Made by a program: the position numbers and the translations under genes. 64,000 nucleotides of DNA. Source: Candidatus Alloenteromonas pullistercoris (GTDB lineage Bacteria; Bacillota_I; Bacilli_A; RFN20; CAG-826). Of this stretch, positions 33,563 through 42,540 are shown piece after piece. Under the pieces are notes generated by a model. It was given only the letters and a program-made list of their open reading frames with translations, was not told the DNA's origin and searched no databases. The stretch lies in the NCBI GenBank assembly GCA_017694295.1, contig JADINA010000019.1, forward strand, positions 86,983-150,982, given 5' to 3'. How positions within the stretch are numbered: the first letter of the stretch is position 1; each line of letters opens with the position of its first letter.

Positions 33563-35433
33563 TTGTCTACGAGGGATTGATACGCGATTTCCATAAAGAC
33601 GTCATCAACGGGGTCATCGCCGACCGCGTGGAGGAAGGGTTCCGCGCGCATGGGTTTGAGCATAATAACCCCGGCGAGCACCGGGCTTTTGAAAACTCGT
33701 TGCCTCAGCTAGACAGCATTTTCGATCAATCGTTTGGCATTAACCAGGATTTGACCATCGCCATCGAATTCCAAATCCCCTCTACCGCGAAAAGAATCGA
33801 TTTCATCATATGCGGCAAAGACGAAAACGACCGGAAAAACGCCGTGATCATCGAATTGAAGCAGTGGGAGGACATCGAGTTAAGCAAAAAGAAGGACATC
33901 GTCATCACCTATGTCGCTAGGGCGTATCGGGAGGAAACGCACCCTTCTTATCAAGCCTATAGCTATGCCAGGACGATAGAGAATTTCAACGAAGCGGTCC
34001 AAAGCGAACACATCAAGATGGTGCCATGCGCCTTCTTGCACAATTTCAAGGAAAGCAATCGCGGCAAAATCGAAGATGCCCGTTATAGCGATATCATCAA
34101 GGAAGCGCCCGTGTTTTTGCAGCGCGACCGCCAGAAATTGGCCAATTTCATCAAGAAGTATGTCGTTAAGCCCGACGGCGGGAAGATCCTTTACGAGATA
34201 GAAAACGGCAAGATCAGGCCATCGCTTTCCTTGCAAGATGAGCTTGAGCGGATGATGAAGGGCAACGACGCCTTCAATTTGCTCGATGAGCAGAAAGTCG
34301 CCTACGAAACGATATTGGAAGTGATAGGCGAGCATATCCGCGACGGCTCAAAGCATACCCTAATCATCCAAGGCGGCCCCGGGACCGGGAAATCGGTCAT
34401 CGCCATCAAACTTCTATCCTCATTGATCCGCCAAGGGTTCAACGCCATCTACGCCTCAAAGAACCAAGCGCCCAGGGAAGTGTATTTCCGCAAGCTTACC
34501 AATAGCGATTTCCGGAAAAGCTATTTGAAGAACCTATTCAAGGGAAGCGGCACGTTCATCGAATCGAATAGCAACGACTTCGATTGCATCTTGGCCGATG
34601 AGGCCCATCGTCTTATGGCCCATTCCGGCATGTATGGGAATCTTGGCGAAAACCAGATAAAGGAAATAATAAACGCCGCCAAGATAAGCGTGTTCTTTAT
34701 CGACGAGGATCAGCGGGTCACCTCCAAGGACATCGGCTCGATTGAGGAAATAGAGAAGTGGGCCAAGCAGCTTAATTCGACCATCCATATCGGCGATAAC
34801 CTTAAGCTATCCTCCCAATTTCGCTGCAATGGCAGCGATGCCTATCTGGCCTTTTTGGATAACCTTCTTCAAATCCGCCCAACGGCCAATAGGACCTTCG
34901 ACATAAAGGATTACGACATCAAGGTTTTCAATGATCCAACGGAAATGATGGAGGCCCTTAGGGTCAAGAACAAGGTCAACAACAAGTCGAGGATGCTCGC
35001 CGGATATTGCTATGACTGGATAAGCAAGAAGGACCCATCGGCCTTCGACATCCAGCTCGAAGGCGGCTTCAAGGCCCAGTGGAACTTCGCCAATACGTCG
35101 ACTTGGGCAATCGATGAGGAATCATTTGACCAAGTTGGCTGCATCCATACTTGCCAAGGGCTTGAATTCGATTACGTCGGGGTGATCATCGGCAAAGATC
35201 TGATTTACAAAAATGGCCAGGTCGTCGCCGATCCCAATGGTAGGGCAAGGAAGACCGATAAATCGCTTTCGGGCTTCAAAAACGATCCTAACCACAAAAA
35301 AGACTGCGAGATAATCATAAAGAACACCTATCGGACCTTGCTTAGCCGCGGACAAAAGGGCTGCTATATCTATTGCGAGGACAAATCTTTAAGCGAGCAT
35401 ATCAAGAAAATGCTCACGATTGACCAAGATTAA
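33559..35433 (+). CDS. PD-(D/E)XK nuclease-DUF2075 helicase fusion
   Basis: 624 residues. The N-terminal ~110 residues hold a nuclease-like core: KRIDFIICG (Asp81) and NAVIIELKQW (Glu99-x-Lys101). The DUF2075 ATPase follows with Walker A GGPGTGKS (272-279), Walker B DCILADEAHRL near 344, motif LSSQFRCNGSDAYL, and superfamily-1-like GCIHTCQGLEFDYVGVIIG and YRTLLSRGQKGCYIY. DUF2075 proteins are often encoded in defence islands. ATGA overlap with the MazG-like gene indicates a two-gene unit. A phage-defence role is inference. Confidence 0.8.
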   Translation: MIVYEGLIRDFHKDVINGVIADRVEEGFRAHGFEHNNPGEHRAFENSLPQLDSIFDQSFGINQDLTIAIEFQIPSTAKRIDFIICGKDENDRKNAVIIELKQWEDIELSKKKDIVITYVARAYREETHPSYQAYSYARTIENFNEAVQSEHIKMVPCAFLHNFKESNRGKIEDARYSDIIKEAPVFLQRDRQKLANFIKKYVVKPDGGKILYEIENGKIRPSLSLQDELERMMKGNDAFNLLDEQKVAYETILEVIGEHIRDGSKHTLIIQGGPGTGKSVIAIKLLSSLIRQGFNAIYASKNQAPREVYFRKLTNSDFRKSYLKNLFKGSGTFIESNSNDFDCILADEAHRLMAHSGMYGNLGENQIKEIINAAKISVFFIDEDQRVTSKDIGSIEEIEKWAKQLNSTIHIGDNLKLSSQFRCNGSDAYLAFLDNLLQIRPTANRTFDIKDYDIKVFNDPTEMMEALRVKNKVNNKSRMLAGYCYDWISKKDPSAFDIQLEGGFKAQWNFANTSTWAIDEESFDQVGCIHTCQGLEFDYVGVIIGKDLIYKNGQVVADPNGRARKTDKSLSGFKNDPNHKKDCEIIIKNTYRTLLSRGQKGCYIYCEDKSLSEHIKKMLTIDQD

Positions 35434-35528
35434 AGCCTTCTTGCCTCAATTTGAGGTTTTCTTTGTCAAGCAAGTGGCAATACGCACTTGCGTAAACCGA
35501 TTGTTCTGGATTTTGCCAAATTTTAGAA

Positions 35529-37697
35529 TCAGAAGTCGAAATCGATCTTTAAAGTTGGGAATGCGTCTTTGAAGAAGGACCAATTGTCCTCGCCCCAGAA
35601 TAGCGTTGCCACGTAGAGCTCTTCTTCATAGGTCAATTCCGTCGCTTCCCCTACATAGGTTTCGGCGATGCAATTGTAAAAGGAGTTCAATATCGTCGGC
35701 GTGTGGATATACGATGTTCCCACAATGGAATTTGATGCCAATCCGGTTATTTCTCCAAAGACCGCTGAGTCAGATATAGAACAATATAAAGAGTAGCCAA
35801 TTAACCCTCCTGCAATAGTTGTTCCCTCAATTACGCCGTTTGAATAGGCTCTTAAAGTTTCGAAAGAATTATATACGGTTCCGGCAAGCCCGCCGGCGTT
35901 TTCCCCAGAGATGTTCGCGTTGTTGTAAACGTCGGTGCAGGAGATGCTCCAAGCTGCTCCAATCAATCCTCCGGCCCCTATCATCTTGACGTTTACGCTC
36001 GAAGTGACATTGCCTTCGTTGCCACATAATTCGAAAATCACGATATCAGAAAGACTTACTTCTGTCGTATTTAAAAGCGTTGTCCCAACTATACCGCCGC
36101 AATAGTAAACGGAGCTGACATCTCCGAAATTGACCGAGTTATCGATGGACAAATCCAACGGAGCGTAAGCGACAATTCCTCCGGCGACGTAGTTGGAACT
36201 GACGTTGCCGGAGTTCTTCAAATGCGATAGCGATAGCTCTTCGCCTTCGGTTACGCCAATGACCCCGCCTACTATTCTATGTCCGTAGACGTCGCAATTG
36301 TTTATGGCTTTGTCGATGGTTGAGTTCGTACTGCCGACGATTCCGCCGACATATGAGTTGAAGGACGCGCTATGGTCTGCCAATTTGACTATGCCGGATG
36401 CCTCGACGCACTCAATGAGGCCTTCGTTTTTCCCACACAAAGAACCGATGTAGACGTCGGAGTCGATATTGGCGATGTTTATGTCGACGTTTTCGAGCTT
36501 AAGGTTTTTTATGGTTCCCGAGGATTGTCCGAATAAACCGACCAATGGTTGCCCTTTGGTTATCGATAGATTCTTTATCGAGTAGCCGTTGCCGTCGAAT
36601 ATGCCGGTAAAGCACTCTTCCGCGGCCAACGGTTCCCATTCGACTCCAGTCAAATCGATGTCGTTGACCAATATATAATGCCCGTTAAGCCCACTATCGA
36701 CGCTTTTCAAATCCTCGATTGTCGAAATTTCGGCAATCCAAGGTGTCGTAAAGGTTTTGCTTTCGGTGAATGACCAAGGCTCCAAAGAGTTCCCGTTTTC
36801 GTCTGTCAGCCTCCTCCCTTCGCAATACCACCCAGTGAAAACGCCGAAATCGTTTTCGGGAACGGGCAATGAATAATCCTCTCCGAATGTGACGGCGACG
36901 GAAGCGGTTTCCAACGTGCCTCCGTTCGGGTCGAGCGTGATCGTATACTTGTTTGCCGTCCACACTGCTTCCAGCATCACATCGTCTGCGATGTTCCAAA
37001 ACCCGCTGTTTTTGAGTATTTTGCCTTTGTATTCCCATCCGCCGAATGTGAAGCCAGGCATTTCCAATATCGGCAACTGGTAGACCCTATCATATGTCGC
37101 CTGAAGCGGATCCGGGTTTGGCAATGAATTGTTCGATTCGAATGTTATTGTGTATTCGTTGGGCTTCCACTGGGCTTTCAAGGTCATGCTGTTCAAAACG
37201 ACATGAGAATTGAAATCCCATTCCTCGCCATTGCAAAACCAGCCGATGAGCGTGTATCCCTCCCGATAGACGGTAGGCCGCATAACCTTGTCGCCGTCTT
37301 TTATTTTTTGAGGCTGGAACTCTTTGTCGTATCCCGTGTTAAATGACACAGTCCAGATCTCAGTCGCCTTTATGGTGGTTGTTTTTCCGTTTATGACGTA
37401 ATAGCCATCCTTAGAGACGGTTATTTCCGATATTTCCGACAATAAATCAAAGCCAATGTCCGTCGTAAGCCCGTTTATGACAAAATAACCAGCGTCGTTG
37501 ATTTCCACTGAATTGACCCCGTTTACTATTTCCTCTTCGAAATCGCCGACGATTTGCTCGGTTCCGTCCTCGTAATACACAACGAGGTTCCCTTCATCGT
37601 CCAATCCGTAATTGATTATCTCCGGCTCATCGGAAGCGCAGCCCGTTATGCCTATTGCCAAAAATGCGCTTGCTAAGGAAAACAACCTCTTATTCAT
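35529..37697 (-). CDS. surface lipoprotein with Flg_new and GLUG repeats
   Basis: 722 residues. The lipoprotein signal peptide ends in IGITGC (Cys20). About residues 110-330 contain Listeria-Bacteroides (Flg_new) repeats: REGYTLIGWFCNGEEW, PGFTFGGWEYKGKIL and FGVFTGWYCEGRRL. About 330-690 form a beta-helix-like region with GLUG-type repeats (LVGLFGQSSGTIKNLKL, YVGGIVGSTNSTI, IVGGVIGVTEG, AGGLIGYSLY). Such proteins are anchored to the outer membrane face and are thought to be adhesins. The gene is monocistronic. Coding is complete with no visible damage. Confidence 0.88.
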   Translation of the reverse strand: MNKRLFSLASAFLAIGITGCASDEPEIINYGLDDEGNLVVYYEDGTEQIVGDFEEEIVNGVNSVEINDAGYFVINGLTTDIGFDLLSEISEITVSKDGYYVINGKTTTIKATEIWTVSFNTGYDKEFQPQKIKDGDKVMRPTVYREGYTLIGWFCNGEEWDFNSHVVLNSMTLKAQWKPNEYTITFESNNSLPNPDPLQATYDRVYQLPILEMPGFTFGGWEYKGKILKNSGFWNIADDVMLEAVWTANKYTITLDPNGGTLETASVAVTFGEDYSLPVPENDFGVFTGWYCEGRRLTDENGNSLEPWSFTESKTFTTPWIAEISTIEDLKSVDSGLNGHYILVNDIDLTGVEWEPLAAEECFTGIFDGNGYSIKNLSITKGQPLVGLFGQSSGTIKNLKLENVDINIANIDSDVYIGSLCGKNEGLIECVEASGIVKLADHSASFNSYVGGIVGSTNSTIDKAINNCDVYGHRIVGGVIGVTEGEELSLSHLKNSGNVSSNYVAGGIVAYAPLDLSIDNSVNFGDVSSVYYCGGIVGTTLLNTTEVSLSDIVIFELCGNEGNVTSSVNVKMIGAGGLIGAAWSISCTDVYNNANISGENAGGLAGTVYNSFETLRAYSNGVIEGTTIAGGLIGYSLYCSISDSAVFGEITGLASNSIVGTSYIHTPTILNSFYNCIAETYVGEATELTYEEELYVATLFWGEDNWSFFKDAFPTLKIDFDF

Positions 37698-38093
37698 TTC
37701 CGCTTTATCCTTTCATTCGCTGTCAACATACGTTAATTATATTCGCATAATAACTCCCTTTGTAAAATGTCGATGAAACCCTTGTTTCGGTTCATTGGGT
37801 AATTCAGCGCGTTTTTATGTCGAAGCCGTCAATGTTTCAATGTCATGAACAAGGCGCCATAATTTATCGAAATGCGCAAATACGGCATTGCTTCACTTAA
37901 TGGAAGCGCGAAATCCGAGGTGGGGGAATGACAAAATTCCCTATTTAATTGACATAAGACATATACGGTTTGATTTATTGGAACTGGAGGCGTGGTTGGA
38001 GTTTAATATAGCGGCGTCATTAAAGACTGCAGAGGTTTCGCACCTATTGCCTGCGGCCGTTACTTCGCGCATCAAAAGTCGAAAGGAACACCT
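37698..38093. other. intergenic stretch
   Basis: It contains the minus-strand -10 element TATAAT (37736-37741) for the lipoprotein gene. The frame on the plus strand from 37888 overlaps the next gene and has no ribosome binding site, so I do not call it. Confidence 0.5.
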
Positions 38094-38279
38094 ATGTACT
38101 GGGAATATAAAACCATTAATCTATATATTTTCTTTAACACCGGCAGCGGGGTGGCGGAAAAAGTTCAGGAAGCATGTGACGAACAAGGCAAGTTTGGATG
38201 GGAGCTGGTGAACTTTCAGTGCTACGACCTTTCCACAAAATGCCTTTTGGTTTTCAAAAGGCAATATGGCGAGAAATAA
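38094..38279 (+). CDS. DUF4177-like small protein
   Basis: 61 residues, MYWEYKTINLYIFFNTGSG and KFGWELVNFQCYD. The pattern of an N-terminal beta strand and 'G-W-E-L-V' is that of DUF4177, a family of about 60 aa of unknown function. AAAGGAA is 7 bp before the ATG. It may be co-transcribed with nothing; the next gene has its own promoter. Confidence 0.6.
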   Translation: MYWEYKTINLYIFFNTGSGVAEKVQEACDEQGKFGWELVNFQCYDLSTKCLLVFKRQYGEK

Positions 38280-38421
38280 TAGCTTTTCCCGTTTTGCTTG
38301 AGAAGGTTTGGCTTCGGCGAGCCTTCGTTTCAATTTGCATCGTCGCGCTTTTGGGGTTTAGCCGCAGCGCCGAAGAAGATCAAACATTAAAATCAAAAGC
38401 GGCCAATCCGTTAATTTTCGA

Positions 38422-38448
38422 TTGACGCTTCAGGGGGGGGGTTACTAT
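38422..38448 (+). promoter_or_regulatory. promoter with G9 tract in the spacer, putatively phase-variable
   Basis: TTGACG (38422-38427), a 15-bp spacer containing nine consecutive G (38433-38441), and TACTAT (38443-38448). Fifteen is two short of the optimum. Slippage in the G run would move -35 and -10 together or apart. Transcription would begin about 10 bp before AAGGAGG. Confidence 0.55.
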
Positions 38449-38477
38449 TTAGCGCATCAAGGAGGGCTGGCTTGAAT

Positions 38478-38840
38478 ATGCCTTTGAAAAAGTGCCCGGA
38501 ATGCAATAATGCGGTGAGCAATACGGCGGCGACTTGCCCCCATTGCGGTTACCAATTCAGGACGGTCAATTACTCCAAACCATCCCCGAAGCCCACTTAC
38601 CATATATATGACAGTAGGGCATCGAAGACCATTGAACGAGATCTCAATATCAAATGCATTATTGGGCTTATCGGCAGCATAGTTGGGATTATTGCGGCCA
38701 TTGTGTTCATTGTCTTGGCTTTCGTTGGTCCGAAAGTGCCCGCGGCCTTATTTTGGTTTGCCTTGCTAGGCGGCTTAGCCGCACTCATAGTTGGCATCTT
38801 CGGCCTCGTTTGGTACATCTACCGCCTAAATACCTACTGA
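38478..38840 (+). CDS. zinc-ribbon membrane protein
   Basis: 120 residues. The N-terminal zinc ribbon is CPECNNAVSNTAATCPHCG, with CxxC twice. A short linker follows, then two hydrophobic spans, IIGLIGSIVGIIAAIVFIVL and LFWFALLGGLAALIVGIFGL. I chose ATG 38478, 12 bp after GGAGG; a TTG at 38472 has better spacing and adds two residues. The zinc ribbon is predicted on the cytoplasmic side. Function unknown; the family is common in Firmicutes. Its promoter has a G9 tract. Confidence 0.65.
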   Translation: MPLKKCPECNNAVSNTAATCPHCGYQFRTVNYSKPSPKPTYHIYDSRASKTIERDLNIKCIIGLIGSIVGIIAAIVFIVLAFVGPKVPAALFWFALLGGLAALIVGIFGLVWYIYRLNTY

Positions 38841-39000
38841 TAGTCGATTCAAAGAAGCCTATAGGCCTTTCCATAATCCCTCTGTTATCTCTTATTTCTT
38901 GCCTTTCTCTTCGGTTTTGGTGTAGCGTTACGCCGGTTGATGAAGCGATGATAGCCAAGCAAAACATCCCTTGGCTATGGCGAGTCAACATAAACCCATT

Positions 39001-40290
39001 ATGAAAAAGACACTGCAGCAGAAACTCGCCGAGAAGAAATTCCACCGGCCGAACGTAATCCTGTATAAGACCTTGTATAAGCTGGTCGTCAAGCACATGC
39101 TTGAGCCCAAATACAACGTCCATTACACCAGGGAAGTCGACATCAACGACTGCAAGGGCCCCTGCTTCCTCGTCTATAACCACCAATCCCGCATCGATTA
39201 CGTCTGGCTTATGGGCGCCACCTACCCGAAGCGGCTCAATTTCCTTGTCGGCTATAACGAGTTCTTCCGCAGCCACTTGGCTTTTATCCTTCGCATCGCC
39301 AACGTCATCCCCAAGAAGAACTTCACCCTCGACGTCCCGGCCATGAAGGGGATAGCGAGCATAATAAGGCAAGGTGGATGCGTCTGCTTCTCCCCCGAGG
39401 GGATGAGCTCGATATCCGGCCACAACCAGCCCGCCGTAAGCGGAACCGGGAACTTTTTAAAGCACTATGGCATCCCCGTCTACCAGGTCGAGATGGCTGG
39501 GGCCTATTTGACCAACACCAAGTATTGCCTAGACGAAAGGAAGGGGCGGATCGACGTCAACCTCAAATTGCTTTTCTCCCCCGAATACCTATCTTCCGCC
39601 GAGCCGGAGGAAATCGAGGAAAAGCTCAACGACGCCCTTTACCACGACGACTTCGAATGGAATGCAAAGAAGCAAATCCATTTCGACATGAAGGGCCGCC
39701 CAACCCATGACCTCCATTATTTGCTTTACCGTTGCCCAAATTGCGGCCACGAGCTATGCATGGAAAGCGACGACACCCACATCCATTGCCGCGACTGCGG
39801 CTTCTCCGCCACCCTCGACGACACCTATAAGCTACATCCCGCGGAAGGCTATTCCTGCCCCGAGTCGATAAGCCGCTGGTTCGATGAGGAAAGGGGACAT
39901 ACCTATCAGCAGATAAAAGAGGACCCGGAGAGGATATACGAGTTCAAATGCAAAATCGGCCGCCTCCCGCCCTTCCATTACGTCAAGAACATGAAGACGA
40001 GCGAACCAGCCGGCGAGGGGGTCGCCATCATCAACAAGCATGGCTTCACCTACGAGGGGACGTTAATGGGGGAACCGGTCACGATGTTCCTAACCTACAA
40101 CGAGATTCCGACCTTCGGCATGCCGGTCGACACATCCTACCTCGCCTTCTACCATAACGGCGAATACTATGACCTCTTCCCGGAAAACGGGGCCTCGATC
40201 AAGATGCTTCACCTCCTTGAGGAATTCGGTAGGCTAGCAACCGGCAAATGGCCTCTTCCCAAGGCGGAACGCTGGATTTACTCCAAGTAA
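39001..40290 (+). CDS. PlsC-like lysophospholipid acyltransferase with zinc ribbon
   Basis: About 429 residues from ATG 39001 (in-frame starts at 38971 and 38977 exist; none has a clear ribosome binding site). The acyltransferase motif NHQSRID (H-x4-D) and FSPEGMSS (FPEG-type) are present, so it should acylate lysophosphatidate or a similar lipid. After the catalytic half come CPNCGHELC and CRDCG, a zinc ribbon, and a C-terminal domain of about 170 residues not found in standard PlsC (about 240 aa). The fusion is unusual. It ends in a strong terminator shared with the convergent mrp gene. Confidence 0.8.
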   Translation: MKKTLQQKLAEKKFHRPNVILYKTLYKLVVKHMLEPKYNVHYTREVDINDCKGPCFLVYNHQSRIDYVWLMGATYPKRLNFLVGYNEFFRSHLAFILRIANVIPKKNFTLDVPAMKGIASIIRQGGCVCFSPEGMSSISGHNQPAVSGTGNFLKHYGIPVYQVEMAGAYLTNTKYCLDERKGRIDVNLKLLFSPEYLSSAEPEEIEEKLNDALYHDDFEWNAKKQIHFDMKGRPTHDLHYLLYRCPNCGHELCMESDDTHIHCRDCGFSATLDDTYKLHPAEGYSCPESISRWFDEERGHTYQQIKEDPERIYEFKCKIGRLPPFHYVKNMKTSEPAGEGVAIINKHGFTYEGTLMGEPVTMFLTYNEIPTFGMPVDTSYLAFYHNGEYYDLFPENGASIKMLHLLEEFGRLATGKWPLPKAERWIYSK

Positions 40291-40293
40291 ACG

Positions 40294-40328
40294 AAAAAGG
40301 CGCCTGACCCTTGCCTAGGCGCCTTTTC
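40294..40328. terminator. bidirectional terminator
   Basis: AAAAGGCGCCT and AGGCGCCTTTT pair over 11 bp, with A-run on one side and T-run on the other, so it serves both convergent genes. Confidence 0.9.
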
Positions 40329-40330
40329 CT

Positions 40331-41170
40331 TTACTTCTTCAATTTATCGGGAAGCGAGTGGATGGCTTGGCTTATTTTGTCTAATAGCCTTCCCTTGTAT
40401 TGCTCGATTTCCCCCTTGTCGCAAAGCTTGCCAAGCGAGGGGTCGATCGGAAGCTCGTCGAATACCTCGATATGGTGCTTTTCCGCAAGAAGGGAATGCT
40501 CCAATTTCCCGAAGGGGTAGATCCTTTGCCCGCAGCAAGGGCAATCGAGGTAAGCCATGTTGTTGACGATCCCAAGCACCTTGACGTTCATGCTTTCGGC
40601 GAGCTTTATCGCCTTCTCGACGATAAGCGAGACCAGGTCGCTAGGGCTGGTGACGATGACGATGCCGTCGATTGGCAATGACTGGAACACCGTCAGAGGG
40701 ACATCCCCGGTTCCCGGGGGCATGTCGACGTAAAGCTCATCGACGTCCCCGTATATCGTGTCGGTCCAAAACTGCTTGACGGCCCCGCTTAAAACCGGCC
40801 CGCGCCAGGCGACGGGCTCGCTTGGGTCGTCGACGACGAGGTTAAGCGACATGACCTCGATCCCGGTTTGGCTTTTGACCGGGTACATCCCGTCCTCGCT
40901 TCCTTTTACGTAATCCTTCAGCCCGAATATCTTCGGGATCGAGGGCCCGGTGACGTCGGCGTCGATTATGGCCGCCTTCTTGCCATCCCTAATGGCGTTT
41001 ACGGCTAGTAGCGACGTGGTAAGCGACTTCCCGACCCCGCCTTTGCCCGAGACCACCGCGATCATCTTCTTAACTGACGATAAGGGGTGGGAATGGGCTA
41101 AAAAGGAACTCGGGTCGCGGGAAGGGCAATTTTCGGCGCAGGAGGCGCAGTCGTGGTTGCATTCTGCCAT
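40331..41170 (-). CDS. Mrp/NBP35-family iron-sulfur cluster carrier ATPase
   Basis: 279 residues. N-terminal Cys motif CNHDCASCAENC as in Nbp35-type carriers; deviant Walker A SGKGGVGKS; DADVTGPSIPK; DMPPGTGDVPLTV; and the C-terminal CPCCGQ motif that binds the transferred cluster. It carries [4Fe-4S] clusters to apo-proteins. It follows a CBS-domain gene by 2 bp on the same strand, so the two form an operon. The first Cys set is not present in most plain Mrp/ApbC proteins. Confidence 0.92.
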   Translation of the reverse strand: MAECNHDCASCAENCPSRDPSSFLAHSHPLSSVKKMIAVVSGKGGVGKSLTTSLLAVNAIRDGKKAAIIDADVTGPSIPKIFGLKDYVKGSEDGMYPVKSQTGIEVMSLNLVVDDPSEPVAWRGPVLSGAVKQFWTDTIYGDVDELYVDMPPGTGDVPLTVFQSLPIDGIVIVTSPSDLVSLIVEKAIKLAESMNVKVLGIVNNMAYLDCPCCGQRIYPFGKLEHSLLAEKHHIEVFDELPIDPSLGKLCDKGEIEQYKGRLLDKISQAIHSLPDKLKK

Positions 41171-41172
41171 CT

Positions 41173-41583
41173 TTAGCGTCCCTCCTTCCTTTCCATCTCC
41201 CCAAGCAGGTGGAAGATGAGCACCCGCCTGGTGACGAGCCCCTTGAAGACGCCAGACGCGTCGACTAAGGGCACGTAGTTTTGATTGGCGATCAAATCGG
41301 AGATGGCCTTTATCTCGACGCTTTCGAGGCAGGGGGCGATCATCCTAGTGAGGCTTAGCGAGGAGAGCGGGGCGCAGTGGAAGTCCCCCGCCTTATCCGA
41401 GGTGATGAAGTTCAAGACGTCATTGGCCGTCACCGAGTATAGGTAGCGGCCCGACTCGCGTTCTAAAACCGGGATCATGGAAAATGACGATTTGGCAAAC
41501 CGCGATATCGCGTCCTCGACGGTCATATCCGCGTAAAGGTAGGTGATCTTCGACTTGGGGGTTATGAGTTCTTTGGCTTTCAT
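41173..41583 (-). CDS. CBS-domain pair protein
   Basis: 136 residues with two CBS motifs: ITYLYADMTVEDAISRFAKS through SVTANDVLNFI, and ESVEIKAISDLIANQNYVPL through GLVTRRVLIFHLL. CBS pairs bind adenine nucleotides and regulate partners. It is cotranscribed with mrp. On the minus strand TTGCCC, 17 bp, GATAAT lies 8 bp before the ATG and no ribosome binding site is present, the leaderless layout. Confidence 0.8.
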   Translation of the reverse strand: MKAKELITPKSKITYLYADMTVEDAISRFAKSSFSMIPVLERESGRYLYSVTANDVLNFITSDKAGDFHCAPLSSLSLTRMIAPCLESVEIKAISDLIANQNYVPLVDASGVFKGLVTRRVLIFHLLGEMERKEGR

Positions 41584-41591
41584 ACCCGCCT

Positions 41592-41620
41592 ATTATCACC
41601 CGCCTTGCCCCTTTGGGCAA
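41592..41620 (-). promoter_or_regulatory. promoter of the CBS-mrp operon, leaderless
   Basis: On the minus strand TTGCCC (41615-41620), exactly 17 bp, GATAAT (41592-41597), then 8 bp to the ATG. Confidence 0.65.
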
Positions 41621-41667
41621 GTGGGGCGATGAGGGGGTCTTGACAGCCGTAGTATGATATGCCCGTT

Positions 41668-42540
41668 ATGCTTGACGTCTTCATTCATTCATTGCTTGAT
41701 TCCCTTACCGTCCTCCTCTTCGTGCTTGCCTTCCACGTTTTGCTTTCCTTCTTTGAGGGCAAGGTGACGCGCTTCCTTGAATCGAAAAGGAAGGCGGCCC
41801 CGGCTTTAGGTGCGACTTTCGGGCTCATCCCCGAATGCGGGACCTCGGTGGTCGCGGCCGATTTGTTTTTAAAAGGCCACATAAGCCTAGGGACGGTTGT
41901 GGCCGTCTTCCTCTCCTGCTCCGACGAGGCCTTGCCCATCCTTTTCTCCGACGTCTCGGGGCGATATTGGAGCGGCTTTCTCGTCATTGGGTGCAAATTG
42001 GTCATCGGGACCGTGGTCGGGCTATTCGTCGATTTGCTTTATAAAAAGGGAAAAGAGGAGGTAAGAGAGCATTTAGACGCCTGCGAAGGGGAGAAGCAAG
42101 AGCATTTCGGCTGCTGCCATCACCAAATAGAGGGGCAGGGGGATAAATGGAAGGAGCATTTGCTCCACCCCCTTATCCATTCGCTAAAGATCTTCGTTTA
42201 CGTCTTCATCGTCACCTTCCTATTCGCCACGATGGTCTTTTACGTCGGGGAGGACGCGATTGGCGCGTTTTTGACCAAGAACTTCTACCTCGCGCCCATT
42301 TTGGGAACCATAGTGGGGCTTATCCCCAACTGCGCCTCCTCCGTCTTGCTTAGCACCCTCTTCGTCTCGGGGTCGCTTAGCTTCGCTGGGTTGCTCTCGG
42401 GGCTATTGATGAACGCGGGGCTAGGGATGATCATGCTATTTAAAAAAGGGGCGAGCAAAAAGAAGGCCTTTTTGGTCTTGGCCATCTGCTTAGCCTCCTC
42501 AATTGCCTTTGGCTATTGCTTTTTGGCTTTGCCCTTTTAG
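41668..42540 (+). CDS. ArsP_2-like putative metal permease
   Basis: About 290 residues from ATG 41668 (41659 also possible). Seven or more hydrophobic spans, in two halves each bearing the signature GLIPECGTSVVAADLF and GLIPNCASSVLLSTLF, which mark the putative 10-TM heavy-metal or manganese exporter family (ArsP_2). A His/Cys-rich loop lies between the halves (HFGCCHHQ), which could bind metal. It is divergent from the CBS-mrp operon. TATGAT lies 9 bp before the chosen ATG and no ribosome binding site is seen. The metal is not predictable. Confidence 0.78.
   Translation: MLDVFIHSLLDSLTVLLFVLAFHVLLSFFEGKVTRFLESKRKAAPALGATFGLIPECGTSVVAADLFLKGHISLGTVVAVFLSCSDEALPILFSDVSGRYWSGFLVIGCKLVIGTVVGLFVDLLYKKGKEEVREHLDACEGEKQEHFGCCHHQIEGQGDKWKEHLLHPLIHSLKIFVYVFIVTFLFATMVFYVGEDAIGAFLTKNFYLAPILGTIVGLIPNCASSVLLSTLFVSGSLSFAGLLSGLLMNAGLGMIMLFKKGASKKKAFLVLAICLASSIAFGYCFLALPF

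Noticed and set aside
37888..38211. 107-codon frame on the plus strand
   Set aside because: It overlaps the better-supported DUF4177-like gene in another frame and has no ribosome binding site or motif.
41640..41663. TTGACA as the -35 of the permease gene
   Set aside because: No -10-like hexamer lies at 16-18 bp; TATGAT is only 7 bp away.
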